22,240 nucleotides of DNA, from assembly GCA_009602725.1 (NCBI GenBank), contig WELB01000103.1, positions 122,591-144,830 on the forward strand. Reading direction: 5' to 3'. The notes under the pieces were generated by a model, which saw only the letters and a program-made list of their open reading frames with translations, was not told the DNA's origin and searched no databases. Positions 7,975 to 15,122 of this stretch are shown here, in pieces. Every line of letters begins with the position of its first letter. The first letter of the stretch is position 1. A program made the position numbers and the translations under genes. This DNA is from Spirogloea muscicola. Lineage: Eukaryota > Streptophyta > Zygnematophyceae > Spirogloeales > Spirogloeaceae.

Positions 7975-8400
7975 GCTCGCCCATAGAGAAGAGGGGCTGG
8001 CAAAGCCAGCCCAAAAGAGAATGGACAATGCACAAAGCCAAAGAAAGAGGAGCCAGAAAAAGGATTACACTACAAAACACTGCAAAATACATAGACGATG
8101 CAGAGGGAAGCTCAGTACCCACGAGTGAGCAACATCAGGTCTGAGTAGCTCGCTGCAGGGAAAGAGGCACTCCGCCGAGACGCAAAGGCGGCAAGCGCGG
8201 CCAGATCAAGTGGTGGCTGGGATAGGCCAGCCCAAAGGAATGGACAACAAGGTCGGAAGGAGCCGGAGTGGGAGCCAGATTCTGCTGCAAGGGCGCGCCC
8301 GGCGTGGCGGTGCAAAGCAAGCGCTTGGGAGCGCTGGAGGGACATAGACAATCGCATGCGGTAGCAGGGCACAAGACCCAGAAGGCACCGAGCCTCCTGG
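7975..8400 (-). mobile_element. Family B 3' copy with hairpin tail, interrupted by a module
   Basis: On the minus strand the ORF piece CYRMRLSMSLQRSQALALHR lies at about 8365-8300. The ORF end SASFPAASYSDLMLLTRGY is at about 8170-8112. The 3' UTR (TACTGAGCTTCCCTCTGCAT) is followed by the hairpin GGGCTGGCTTTGCCAGCCCC (7994-8012) and the terminal block TCTTCTCTATGGGCGAGCAC (7973-7992). A hairpin module at 8192-8265 splits the ORF. Confidence 0.8.
8192..8265 (-). mobile_element. Hairpin module, CCAGTCAATCTGG subtype
   Basis: Minus orientation, core TGGGCTGGCCTATCCCAGCCACC (8213-8235), then the extension CACTTGATCTGGCCGCGCTTG. It is inserted into the family B ORF just described. The same subtype is at 388-445, 17940-18008, 19315-19395, 20165-20215 (partial) and 20308-20440. 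Confidence 0.65.
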
Positions 8401-8427
8401 AAGTGCTGCACCCTGGTCCCGGCGCCG

Positions 8428-8475
8428 CTGGGAGAGCCACTCAACACTACCTACCCTCGTTGGGCGAGCCGCTTG
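8428..8475 (+). mobile_element. Tail remnants upstream of the GT92 gene
   Basis: GGGAGAGCCACTCAAC (about 8430) and TTGGGCGAGCCGCTTG (about 8460) are two terminal blocks in tandem without a hairpin. They directly precede the GC-rich sequence leading into the first recognisable GT92 exon. Confidence 0.45.
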
Positions 8476-8559
8476 TGCCGACCCGCCGCAGCCCGCAAAC
8501 GACGGCCCGCAGCGCCGGCTGCAGCCGCCGAGCGCCGCGCCCCCCATGCCGGCGCCCGC

Positions 8560-8560
8560 N
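8560..8560. other. Ambiguous base (N)
   Basis: The only non-ACGT base in the window, inside a GC-rich tract (GCGCCCGCNGAGCG) just upstream of the GT92 coding region. It marks an assembly or sequencing uncertainty and could hide an indel in the 5' part of the gene. Confidence 0.95.
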
Positions 8561-8571
8561 GAGCGATGTGA

Positions 8572-11500
8572 CATGGGCTCTGGCGACGACCGGGCCCCCC
8601 CACAGCACCTCGCCCAGTCGAGGGCGGGCCCGTCGTGGACGCCTGCGCCCTCCTCGCTCACCCGCGTGCTGAAGCTGCAGCTGCCCTGCCGCAACCACCC
8701 GCCGGCGCCCCGCAGGCCACAGACTCCGCCGCAGACTGCTCCGGAGGAGGCGGAGAGTGGGAGACCGCCGGCGCCGGCGACGGCGATGCTGTCGGCGGGG
8801 AGCTCGGTCAGAGTGATGAGGAGGGGCTGCGGAGCAGGCTCGCCTTGGCGGGCGTCCAGCTGGTTCCCTTCAGCACGCGGGAGCGCAGCGGAGGCGCCCT
8901 GCAAGCATATGTGCACGTCAGCGCGTACAGGATAGGCCCAGGCGACTTCGCCGTCGTTGGGACTCACGCGCGCAGCCTCAAGGTGAGTGGACTGGACCAC
9001 TCGCTGGTTTCCAATTGTGTCATGGTCCTGTGGACAGGCAGCCCTGGACCGGAAGCAGATGATGAGCATGGTGTCGGAGGCCCCGAGCAGCTGAGCGTCC
9101 CAGCTGCGACTTGGCTGCTGCTCGCCGAGCGGGCCGCCGGGCCACCCCGTTTCGCCAGCTCACAGACCTCGGCTCCTGGTTGGCTGACCTCTGCTGGCTT
9201 GGCGGGTGCAAAGCAGGACGCATTTGGGGATCCAGCCCACTTCTGCATCTGGGCGCCGTACTCCAGGGAGCCGGTTCGTGTCCAGCGATCCTCGTTGCCT
9301 CAGCAAGTTGCAGCAAGCAGCGAGTTGCATGTTAGGCAGATACGTAGGCAGCGTGGGCTGAGCACTCGCCTCATCTCCGATTGAAAGAACTGGCCGACGC
9401 CCGAGAGCGTATGGCCCCTACTTTTCTTTCTCATGGAGCGGCGCCAGGCATCTCATCAAGCAGGACCAGCAGGGCGTCCATCTTTGTGAATCGTCCAACG
9501 TGCCTCTGCAGGCAGCTCCTTGCCATGAAGTGCTACTCGAGCGAGCGAGCTGATGTGTTAAGCTACTTCTGCAGCTAGACAAAGTGTACCTGCGCGATCT
9601 TGGCGTCAGGGGAAATGCGGTCCATATGGGGCCAGGCAAGTGGCCAGCTCCTCTCACCGGTTGCTGGCTTGCCAAGTGTCATTCCTAGCTCAGGCTCAAT
9701 CTGGCCAAGCAGATGGCCGTGTGCAAGTCAGTACGCGAGGGCACATGCCGTGCCAGCCACTTGAGACCTACTGCAGCCTCTTTGTCGTCCACGTTGCACC
9801 CATTTTGTCGTCCATTGCATGACACAACCTCCAGTGCACAGGCTCGCAGTCGCCCCTCTCACTATCTTGATATGGTGCACTCAGCAGGCAATGGTATGCA
9901 AATGCCATATGAGGCGCTCATTATACATTGCAACTTCTCGGCGAATGACACTGACGCCTCGCAAGGAGGGCAGCTGTACCTCGCACTTCATGACCTCAAT
10001 GTGACCTCCCTGCACTAGCCGTCGCGGTCGCGTAGGCATGGCCATGTGAGCCGGCTTGTGAGCTGACATTTCTGCCCAGCAGATTGAGCAGAGGCAATTT
10101 GCCTGCTTGTACTTCTCATGATGCATCGAAGCTTTTGAGCCCAGCTGAACCCTTGCAGAGGACTTGCGGCGCGCGTTCACAGTGAGGCCCTGCAGTATGA
10201 GGCAAATGAATGGTCCGTAAATCCGTTTTCCGTGACACCTGTGCTTGCTTTGCTCCGCAGCTACGCGTGAAGGAGGAAGATCAAGAACTGGAGTACATGC
10301 TGGTCTATAGAGAAGAACCTTCTGATGTGTCGCAAACCCCGACATCGGCGGGCACCAGCAGGCACGCTCTGGAGCAATTGCCACCGTGCACATTGTGGTA
10401 GCAGAGGCGGGCACCTCGTTTGCTATGGGTGAGGCCTGCCTAGCAAGAGCTTTGGTCTCACCAGGTTGCTGAGCCCGTCATCATCTGTCGCTTGTGGTCG
10501 CAGAGCTCCTCCAGCCTTCAAATACTCATTCTGCGGACCTCCCATGAAAGACTTCATCTATGCCTCAAGGGTGGCGGAATGGCTTCGGTATCACGATCAC
10601 CTGATGCACAACAGCGTCCACTATGTGTTTTACCTGGCAGAGGGCAGCATGACGACAGACCTTCTGAATTTGTATCAGGCAAGTATCATGCCCTTGATGA
10701 TGCCCCACGGAGTAGGTACTGGCGTGGATGCAGGAGGTAGCACACAGTATCCATGGCCACAAGTAGCTCCATGTGGCATGTGGCATGTGGCTTCGGCTAG
10801 GCTGACTTGGTGGCATTCAAGGGTGCCAACTAGCAGATCTGAGGTCTTGGAAGTGCCCTGCGCTCGCACAGCCACGCTTTGCCTGGTCACCATTGCAGCC
10901 TGCAAACAAGTCGGTTGCTGGCACCGTGGTAAGAGGTGGCCTGTGCTGCTCCACAAGTACAGAAATATGTTGAGGATGGCCGCATGACATTGTTGGATGT
11001 GAGGGAGGAGCGCAAGTATCCAACATACAATCACGGCCAGAAAGTGTATTTGAATGACTGCATATATAGGACTAGGGAATTGTCGGAGTGGACCCTCTTT
11101 TGCGACCTCGACGAGTACCTCTACCTAGTGCCCCCCGCAACTCTTGGCAAGGGCCTCTGACCCCTCCCCCCTTCTCCATATACTGCTGACCTCACCAGGA
11201 CGGATGTACGCCGCAGCAATCCAGGCGCCTTGTGTTGCCTGACCAAGTCGAGGCAGCTTGGCGGCTGCAGACACAATCGTGGAGCAATTCAAAGACCAAA
11301 AGTACTTCAGAATTCACGACTACAGGTTTGACGTGCAGTTATGCCTACCTGAGAATGCCACCTCGCACATAGCCAATCCCATCTTGGCACAGCGCATACC
11401 CTACCGAATTACCCATACATTTTTCCGTGAGAAGTGGATGGCCAGGACAGGGGAGGTGGTGGTGGCAGGGGTACATGAGGCTGTCAAGCTTGCAGGCCGC

Positions 11501-11695
11501 TTTCGCGAGCCTGCTGCTTATATCGATGCCCATGTCAGCCCGGAAGTGCTGCACATCAAGCACTTTCGTGGCCTCATCTCCGCAAATGATACCTGTCACA
11601 CGATTGTGACAGACCTATGGACAACGGCCTGGACTGTGCCAGATGTTGACATGCTGGGATGTACTCAGCTTCCGAGCCCCATCATCAAAGTGTGA
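8572..11695 (+). CDS. Glycosyltransferase family 92 protein, GALS-like (multi-exon, 5' end uncertain)
   Basis: GT92 enzymes of plants (galactan synthases) add beta-1,4-galactose to pectic galactan in the Golgi; that specificity here is inference. Exons: 1 to 8982 (VSAYRIGPGDFAVVG); 2 from 9217 to about 9302-9319 (FCIWAPYS); 3 from about 9885 to 10000 (ALIIHCNFS); 4 10261 to about 10328-10331 (EYMLVYREEPSDV); 5 10504-10678 (FKYSFCGPPMKD, ASRVAEWLRYH); 6 10963-11146 (KYVEDGRMTLLDV, and the donor/metal motif FCDLDEYLYL); 7 11271-11695 (THTFFREKWMAR, EVLHIKHFRG), stop TGA. The order matches plant GALS proteins: SAYR...FAVMG, CxWxP, NC, YxYCG, VDEYIYL, EKLVFR. The frame is kept across introns 1, 4, 6 and 7 with the stated junctions; intron 2-3 boundaries are ambiguous. 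No in-frame ATG lies between the TGA at 8569 and 8982, and no membrane anchor is visible, so a first exon is missing, lies upstream, or was lost to repeats. Confidence 0.8.
10679..10962 (+). other. GC-AG intron in the GT92 gene
   Basis: Donor CAG|GCAAGT, acceptor GTACAG|AAATAT, phase 0. Splicing joins LLNLYQ to KYVEDGRM, as in the family. The nearest GT (10672) would drop two residues and break the frame. Confidence 0.75.
11147..11270 (+). other. GC-AG intron in the GT92 gene
   Basis: Donor CTTG|GCAAGG, acceptor GGCTGCAG|ACACAA, phase 1. Splicing yields PPATLDTIVEQFKDQKYF, which fits the plant GALS spacing after DEYxYL. Unspliced reading hits TGA at 11158-11160. No GT donor nearby gives a matching phase with an AG in this interval. 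Confidence 0.75.
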
Positions 11696-11880
11696 GGCCA
11701 TGGAGGGTAACTTTTGCATCTCAAGTCGAGCATGCTCAGTCCTGGATCTTGTAAGGAAGGCTCAAGATAGGCGGCAGATTGGATGATGAGGTCAGCTGGG
11801 TGCTTGGTGACCTCTCAAATTGGCATGACGAAGGCCCGCCTGCCAAACAGAAAGCAGTGCCACGGAGCCTTGTCAGGTAT
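11696..11880. other. Putative 3' UTR of GT92 and left NUMT flank
   Basis: No open frame of interest. A TGTAA element (11748-11752), used as a polyadenylation signal in some green algae, lies 50 bp after the stop. No AATAAA was seen. Confidence 0.3.
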
Positions 11881-11887
11881 TTCGGGT

Positions 11888-12072
11888 TCGCTTCGATCTT
11901 CAATGCCCATTAAACAGGTCTTGTTGTTCTTATTATATAACTCTTTGCGAAAGAGTACAGTAGGAGCTTTTAAGCCCGTATCTACCATTGCCATATCTCC
12001 ATCCATTTGTTCTACAGAGCACCACTCTATTACAGTTCCAGGCAAACCTTGTATACTCAAATTGGAAATTTA
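11888..12072 (-). pseudogene. rps1: Mitochondrial rps1 5' remnant
   Basis: On the minus strand the frame reads MDGDMAMVDTGLKAPTVLF and then GIEDRSEPE. The VDTGLKxP...GIED pattern is that of the N-terminal part of plant mitochondrial ribosomal protein S1. Its place just after rps11 agrees with the liverwort order. The match stops near 11888, where the NUMT ends. The remainder of the gene is absent. Confidence 0.6.
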
Positions 12073-12102
12073 GAAACATTTCATCTTTCTTTCGTTATTT
12101 AT

Positions 12103-12173
12103 GGCAAAGTAACTTAAAGGTGATGTATTGGATTGAAAATCCATAAGTAATGGTTCGATTTCGTCCTTGGCCT
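12103..12173 (+). pseudogene. trnC: Mitochondrial trnC-like tRNA with altered anticodon
   Basis: 71 nt with acceptor GGCAAAG/CTTGGCC (one mismatch), a small D arm and a T arm around GGTTCGATT. The sequence closely follows plant mitochondrial tRNA-Cys (TGTATTGGATTG-CAAATCC; GTCCTTGGCCT). The anticodon at 12135-12137 reads GAA instead of GCA, through a C-to-A change at 12136. It is a decayed copy. Confidence 0.7.
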
Positions 12174-12213
12174 AGTCATCGCGCTATGGCGTTATCTCTT
12201 GTTTTTTTCTCCT

Positions 12214-12287
12214 TGTCTAGAAGTGGATTTGAACCACTGACACAAGGAATTTCATTCCTTGGCTGTAACCAACTGAGCTATTTAAAC
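12214..12287 (-). pseudogene. trnF: Mitochondrial trnF(GAA) copy
   Basis: A full cloverleaf can be drawn on the minus strand. Acceptor GTTTAAA (12287-12281) pairs with TCTAGAC (12221-12215) with one A-C mismatch and one wobble. The D arm is GCTCAGTTGGTTACAGC. The anticodon stem AAGGA/TCCTT holds the loop ATGAAAT, giving anticodon GAA. The T stem AGTGG/CCACT holds TTCAAAT. GTGTCAGTGGTTC is typical of plant mitochondrial trnF. No CCA is encoded. Confidence 0.75.
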
Positions 12288-12329
12288 ATAAATATCAATT
12301 ACCATTCAAAAATTGCTTGCTACAAATGT

Positions 12330-12700
12330 AAATCTTATCGAAGACCTTGTTCTGACTTTCATCGTTATTTATGTGGGATTCGAAATGATATGGCTATTAC
12401 TGATGCAGAAAAACATCCATACAAAGAACCGGTCCTTAACAGGACAGGTTGTCCAACGTTGAGGATCTGGTCGTCTTTTATGGTCAACACCAATCCAGCT
12501 TGTTGCCATCGTAGCTCAAATGGCCATGAAAACATCACAGAGTTACATAAACTCAAAACGGATACCACAATTAGTGGAACGACGAGATCCTTTGAACCCC
12601 ACAAAACCTGCAGAAGACCAAGTTTTGCTGTTTCTGTGAGAATCTGTCATTGCAATAATTGTGTTACTGTAAGTAATTTGAACATGTGCAATGGAAACCA
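12330..12700 (-). pseudogene. rps11: Mitochondrial rps11 remnant
   Basis: The minus frame near 12690-12560 reads [15 protein letters not shown], then [19 protein letters not shown], a signature stretch of bacterial-type ribosomal protein S11. The middle is frameshifted. Near the end, in another frame, KDDQILNVGQPVLLRTG and ISFRIPHK echo the GRDQ...LRTG and IPHNGCRPPK motifs of the S11 C-terminus. At least two frameshifts are present. Confidence 0.8.
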
Positions 12701-13012
12701 TAGTTTCTTCGTACACGACGACAAGTCTTTTAGCATTTGTGTGAGTGCATTGTGCTCTAAGGGGTAATTATGTCGAGAACCTTGATAAGAAGCAATTCTG
12801 ACAAGGCTTTAATATCTCTATCAAGAGCCCTCTTGTATTCAGATCCAATCAGGTGATTTTATTGAATAACCTGAACAATTGTGTTTAGTTAACTTTTGCT
12901 TAATTGATAAACTTTAACACCATCATTTACACCTAATGCCCACGTATTTGTCTTGCCTTGATAATACCAATTCCTAGAATGGAAGTAAGAGAAATACGGA
13001 CTTTGATCTGAT
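12700..13012 (-). pseudogene. rps13: Mitochondrial rps13 remnant
   Basis: Minus frames read IKVRISLTSILGIGIIKARQ, then NDGVKVYQLSKS, EYKRALDRDIKALSEL and SRHNYPL...CTHTNAKR, in the order expected for S13. The switches between frames show several frameshifts. The usual N-terminal dozen residues are missing, and the match begins almost immediately after the rpl6 stop, so a small deletion is likely. Confidence 0.8.
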
Positions 13013-13019
13013 GTACAAT

Positions 13020-13337
13020 TTATACTTGAAATGTACGCCATCTACCCTGTTTTGTACGCACAACCTCATTGCAAAGTCGTATTCCTTTTCCTTTATATAC
13101 TTCAGGAGGTTTGAAAGTCTTACAGAAAGCTGCGAATTAATTGACGTTTTGCAAATTTCTTCCCGTGCAATAATGAGAGTAAGTTTTAGACAAACTATGC
13201 GTACACCTTCGGTGTTTTCAGCTCAATGTCATGACTAAAACCTAACTTGAAATAACAAATAGAACTTATCCGAGATTGTACTAGCTTTGTATCCAACTCC
13301 AACAATTTTATAAAAGCAAACATGTTCATTTTCCCGT
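13020..13337 (-). pseudogene. rpl6: Mitochondrial rpl6, C-terminal half
   Basis: On the minus strand the sequence reads FYKIVGVGYKAST, then SHDIELKTPKV, and after frameshifts KTFKPPEVYKGKGIRLCNEV ending at TAA (13022-13020). These are the core and C-terminal motifs of L6. The N-terminal half is absent: the L6 match starts within ten bases of the rps14 stop. Confidence 0.8.
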
Positions 13338-13341
13338 AAGG

Positions 13342-13641
13342 TTACCAACTTGATTTACTTATACCCTAATAAAGCACCTCGTGGAGCTAATTCACGTAAA
13401 CCAATATGAGAAAGACGAAAAGTCCTATAAACAGAGCGAGATCGACCTGTCATAATGCATCGATCTCGTATTCGAGTTGAGAGCTAATTCTACTTTGAGC
13501 TCATTTGCAACAAATATCTGGTAGCGAGTTTGACTAGGTAGCTAAGGTCATGACAAAGCTCAATAATAATTCACTTAAGCTCATAACTAGCAATGAATAG
13601 ATCTACGTTTGTTGTCACGTATTTATTCTTTAATTAGACAT
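13342..13641 (-). pseudogene. rps14: Mitochondrial rps14 copy
   Basis: About 300 nt from ATG (13641-13639) to TAA (13344-13342), the normal S14 length of about 99 codons. It contains RDNKRRSI, SYELK, DRCIMTGRSRSVYRTFRLSH and GLRELAPRG, then GISKSSW after a one-base shift. Codon 4 is TAA where S14 usually has CAA (Gln). Other frameshifts near the SYELK segment confirm decay. Confidence 0.85.
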
Positions 13642-13680
13642 AAGCTCCTTCTTTTTGGAGTCTATAAAAGTTGATCACCT
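13633..13680 (-). pseudogene. Possible rpl5 C-terminal tail
   Basis: On the minus strand, just before rps14 and overlapping its ATG, the frame reads INFYRLQKEGAYV then TAA. Plant mitochondrial L5 ends in a similar FLQKE segment, and rpl5 precedes rps14 in this cluster. Only about 15 codons support it. Confidence 0.35.
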
Positions 13681-13682
13681 TT

Positions 13683-13999
13683 TGAGCAAGAGCCTCCGCA
13701 GGCTGACTCACCACATCCCAATATCCTAGGGACTTGAGACGGTGCTCCATCACAAACCTCCACGCTCCAGGCATCGGAAGCGACCTTTATGTTTTGACCC
13801 GTGGTTTCTGAGCGGGTCAACCTACTGTAGGTTATGTAGGTCTTAAGATGTGCTTGCCTTTGTACTTGGCCATTTGGCCTTCGTTTCTTTCAGATACACG
13901 AAATTCCCACGCTGGGAAGTCCTTGCCGTCCAAGAGCAGGTGCCGAATGATCGCCTCGCTACTGCTTCTGATACCATGCTGAAGGTTGCTAACATCCAT
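13683..13999 (-). pseudogene. Ty1-copia gag N-terminus, interrupted
   Basis: On the minus strand, from an ATG at 13999, the frame reads MDVSNLQHGIRSSSEAIIRH, then LLLDGKDFPAW. After the family A insertion it resumes as RFVMEHRLKSLGYWDVV. The pattern LDGxNFxxW+F+ME..L+..G.W+VV is the hallmark of copia-type Gag N-termini. It stops at the NUMT edge near 13683. No protease, integrase or RT of this element was seen in the window. Confidence 0.7.
13760..13913 (+). mobile_element. 140-bp family A tail inserted in copia gag with 7-bp direct repeats
   Basis: The insert 13767-13906 starts CCAGGCATCGGAAGCGACC (end of the family A ORF), contains the 3' UTR and ends ATACACGAAATTC. It is bounded by CCACGCT at 13760-13766 and 13907-13913. 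Removing the insert and one repeat restores the gag reading frame. Confidence 0.85.
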
Positions 14000-14039
14000 C
14001 GCTGCTAACCGCGGAGGCGTTGATAAGTCGGTAAAGCGG

Positions 14040-14140
14040 AGGCATATTGCCTCTTTCCATTTTCTTTTCTCTTTTCCTTTTTGGCTTTTGGATATTGTCC
14101 ATTCGTTTTGGGCTGGCTTTGCTAGCCCCTCTTCTACCAA
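14040..14140 (+). mobile_element. Hairpin tail module
   Basis: Pyrimidine-rich lead (TTTTGGCTTTTGGATATTG), then TCCATTCGTTTTGGGCTGGCTTTGCTAGCCCCTCTTCT in two adjoining parts, with the hairpin core at 14110-14128. It matches the family B 3' UTR at 8040-7985 (minus). Confidence 0.65.
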
Positions 14141-14189
14141 CGACGCCACGGAGGCTATCTTGCGATAGCTCCACCCCCGTCCACAACAC

Positions 14190-14336
14190 CCCCTCGAGCC
14201 CTGGGCTGGCGAGCTCCCCAGTCCTCTTGACCTATCGGCAGAGACGCTCCGTGTGGCCCTGACCAAAGCCCCCCGGCAAGGTCTGGAGGCCCTTCTGGAT
14301 GGCTCTTTGAGCACCTACAGGACCTTTATCCCAAAA
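14190..14336 (+). pseudogene. Open fragment, possibly LINE-derived
   Basis: The frame beginning CTCGAGCCCTGG (about 14192) reads LEPWAGELPSPLDLSAET and then LRVALTKAPRQGLEALLDG and STYRTFIP. It has protein-like composition but I do not recognise it. It sits between retroelement pieces, so a family A or B segment upstream of the RT is plausible but unproven. Confidence 0.35.
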
Positions 14337-14780
14337 AAGCCCAAAAAAGGTGCCGAAAAGAAAGACCTACACAGCTAGACACAAAACGACGCAAAGGGAA
14401 GCTCAGTACCCACGAGTGAGAAGTGGCTCTCCCAATGGGGGCTCACGAGTGAGCAGCAGCAAGTCCGAGTACGTCGCAGCTGGGAAATAGAGAAGAAGGG
14501 CTCGCCCATGGAGGATAGGGGCTGGCAAAAGCCAGCCCATAAAAGAATGAACGAAGTACGAGAAAGGGCCAGGGGAAGCACTAAGGTAAACAAGCACAAG
14601 AAGAAACTAAGCAGCTACGAAAGATGCACTCCGACTAGACCCAGATGCAGCAGCCATAGCGCTCGCGAGTGGACGGCGAGAGCCAGGGAGCGATGGAACC
14701 AGACCGCCAGCAGCATGCGGAATACCTGCCAAAGCGAGCAGGCCGCATTGAAGCCAGGCAGCTCCCCTGGCTGACCAGGC
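14337..14780 (-). mobile_element. Family B 3' copy with two nested insertions
   Basis: On the minus strand ORF remnants lie at about 14775-14630 (CAGGGGAGCTGCCTGGCTTC, GGTATTCCGCATGCTGC), then the ORF end CTCACTCGTGGGTACTGAGC and the 3' UTR to about 14337 (GTGTCTAGCTGTGTAGGTC). One insertion (about 14487-14630) is a complete hairpin tail: lead GTGCTTCCCCTGGCCC, core GGGCTGGCTTTTGCCAGCCCC, terminal block CCATGGGCGAGCCC. The second is the 23-bp insertion at 14421-14443. Confidence 0.75.
14411..14453 (-). repeat. 23-bp tail-only insertion with 10-bp direct repeats
   Basis: CACGAGTGAG occurs at 14411-14420 and 14444-14453. The 23 nt between them, on the minus strand, begin AGCCCCCATTGGGAGAGCC and end ACTT: the terminal block of a family B tail with no hairpin. 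Other family B copies have a single CACGAGTGAG here (for example 8120-8129). Confidence 0.85.
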
Positions 14781-14879
14781 CGCCGATCCTATAGAAGAGA
14801 ATTTTGCCATGATTTTGTGAGCGTTTAAAGACAAGACAATAGATTGCTCATTAATCATCAACGACCAATCTTCAAGGAT

Positions 14880-15018
14880 CACAGACTTCATGTGCTAGCT
14901 CCACCTCTATGTCTATGCTCTCCTCTTCATATGCACTTGTCAGTACACGGCTTGTAACAAGCAACTGTTGACCTGAGGCATGGAATGTATCTCTGAGCAG
15001 CGGAACAAGAATTGTCAG
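14880..15018 (-). other. Unidentified minus-strand open stretch
   Basis: About 46 codons read DDLTILVPLLRDTFHASGQQ, then LLVTSRVLTSAYEEESIDIE and VELAHEVCDP, stop. Composition is protein-like (acidic, no low complexity), and the upstream end follows an AG, so it could be a terminal exon or a retroelement remnant. I do not recognise the family. Confidence 0.25.
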
Positions 15019-15122
15019 ATCATCCTATCGTGCTGTTCCAGAATCCATATTGATCTACCCGTGGCAAGCACGTTGCGAGTCAGTTATGTTGTTAATGTGA
15101 TGATTACTGAGATCGGTCAGGT

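Larger units (their letters stand above)
11880..13680 (-). other. Nuclear insert of mitochondrial DNA (NUMT)
   Basis: An AT-rich block in otherwise GC-rich DNA. Read on the minus strand it has remnants of a plant-type mitochondrial cluster in the order rpl5(?), rps14, rpl6, rps13, rps11, trnF, (trnC on plus), rps1. The rps14-rps8-rpl6-rps13-rps11-rps1 order is known from bryophyte and charophyte mitochondria; rps8 is absent here. Every protein gene carries frameshifts or stops, so the copy is non-functional. Boundaries are set by the change in composition and are good to perhaps 20-30 bp. Confidence 0.85.

Noticed and set aside
8206-9069. A 287-codon minus-strand open frame opposite GT92 exon 1
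   Set aside because: Shadow of the GC-rich coding exon. It also contains the ambiguous base and part of a family B fragment in the wrong frame.
12214-12287. A functional nuclear tRNA-Phe
   Set aside because: Sequence features are those of plant mitochondrial trnF. It sits among decayed mitochondrial genes and has an acceptor mismatch.
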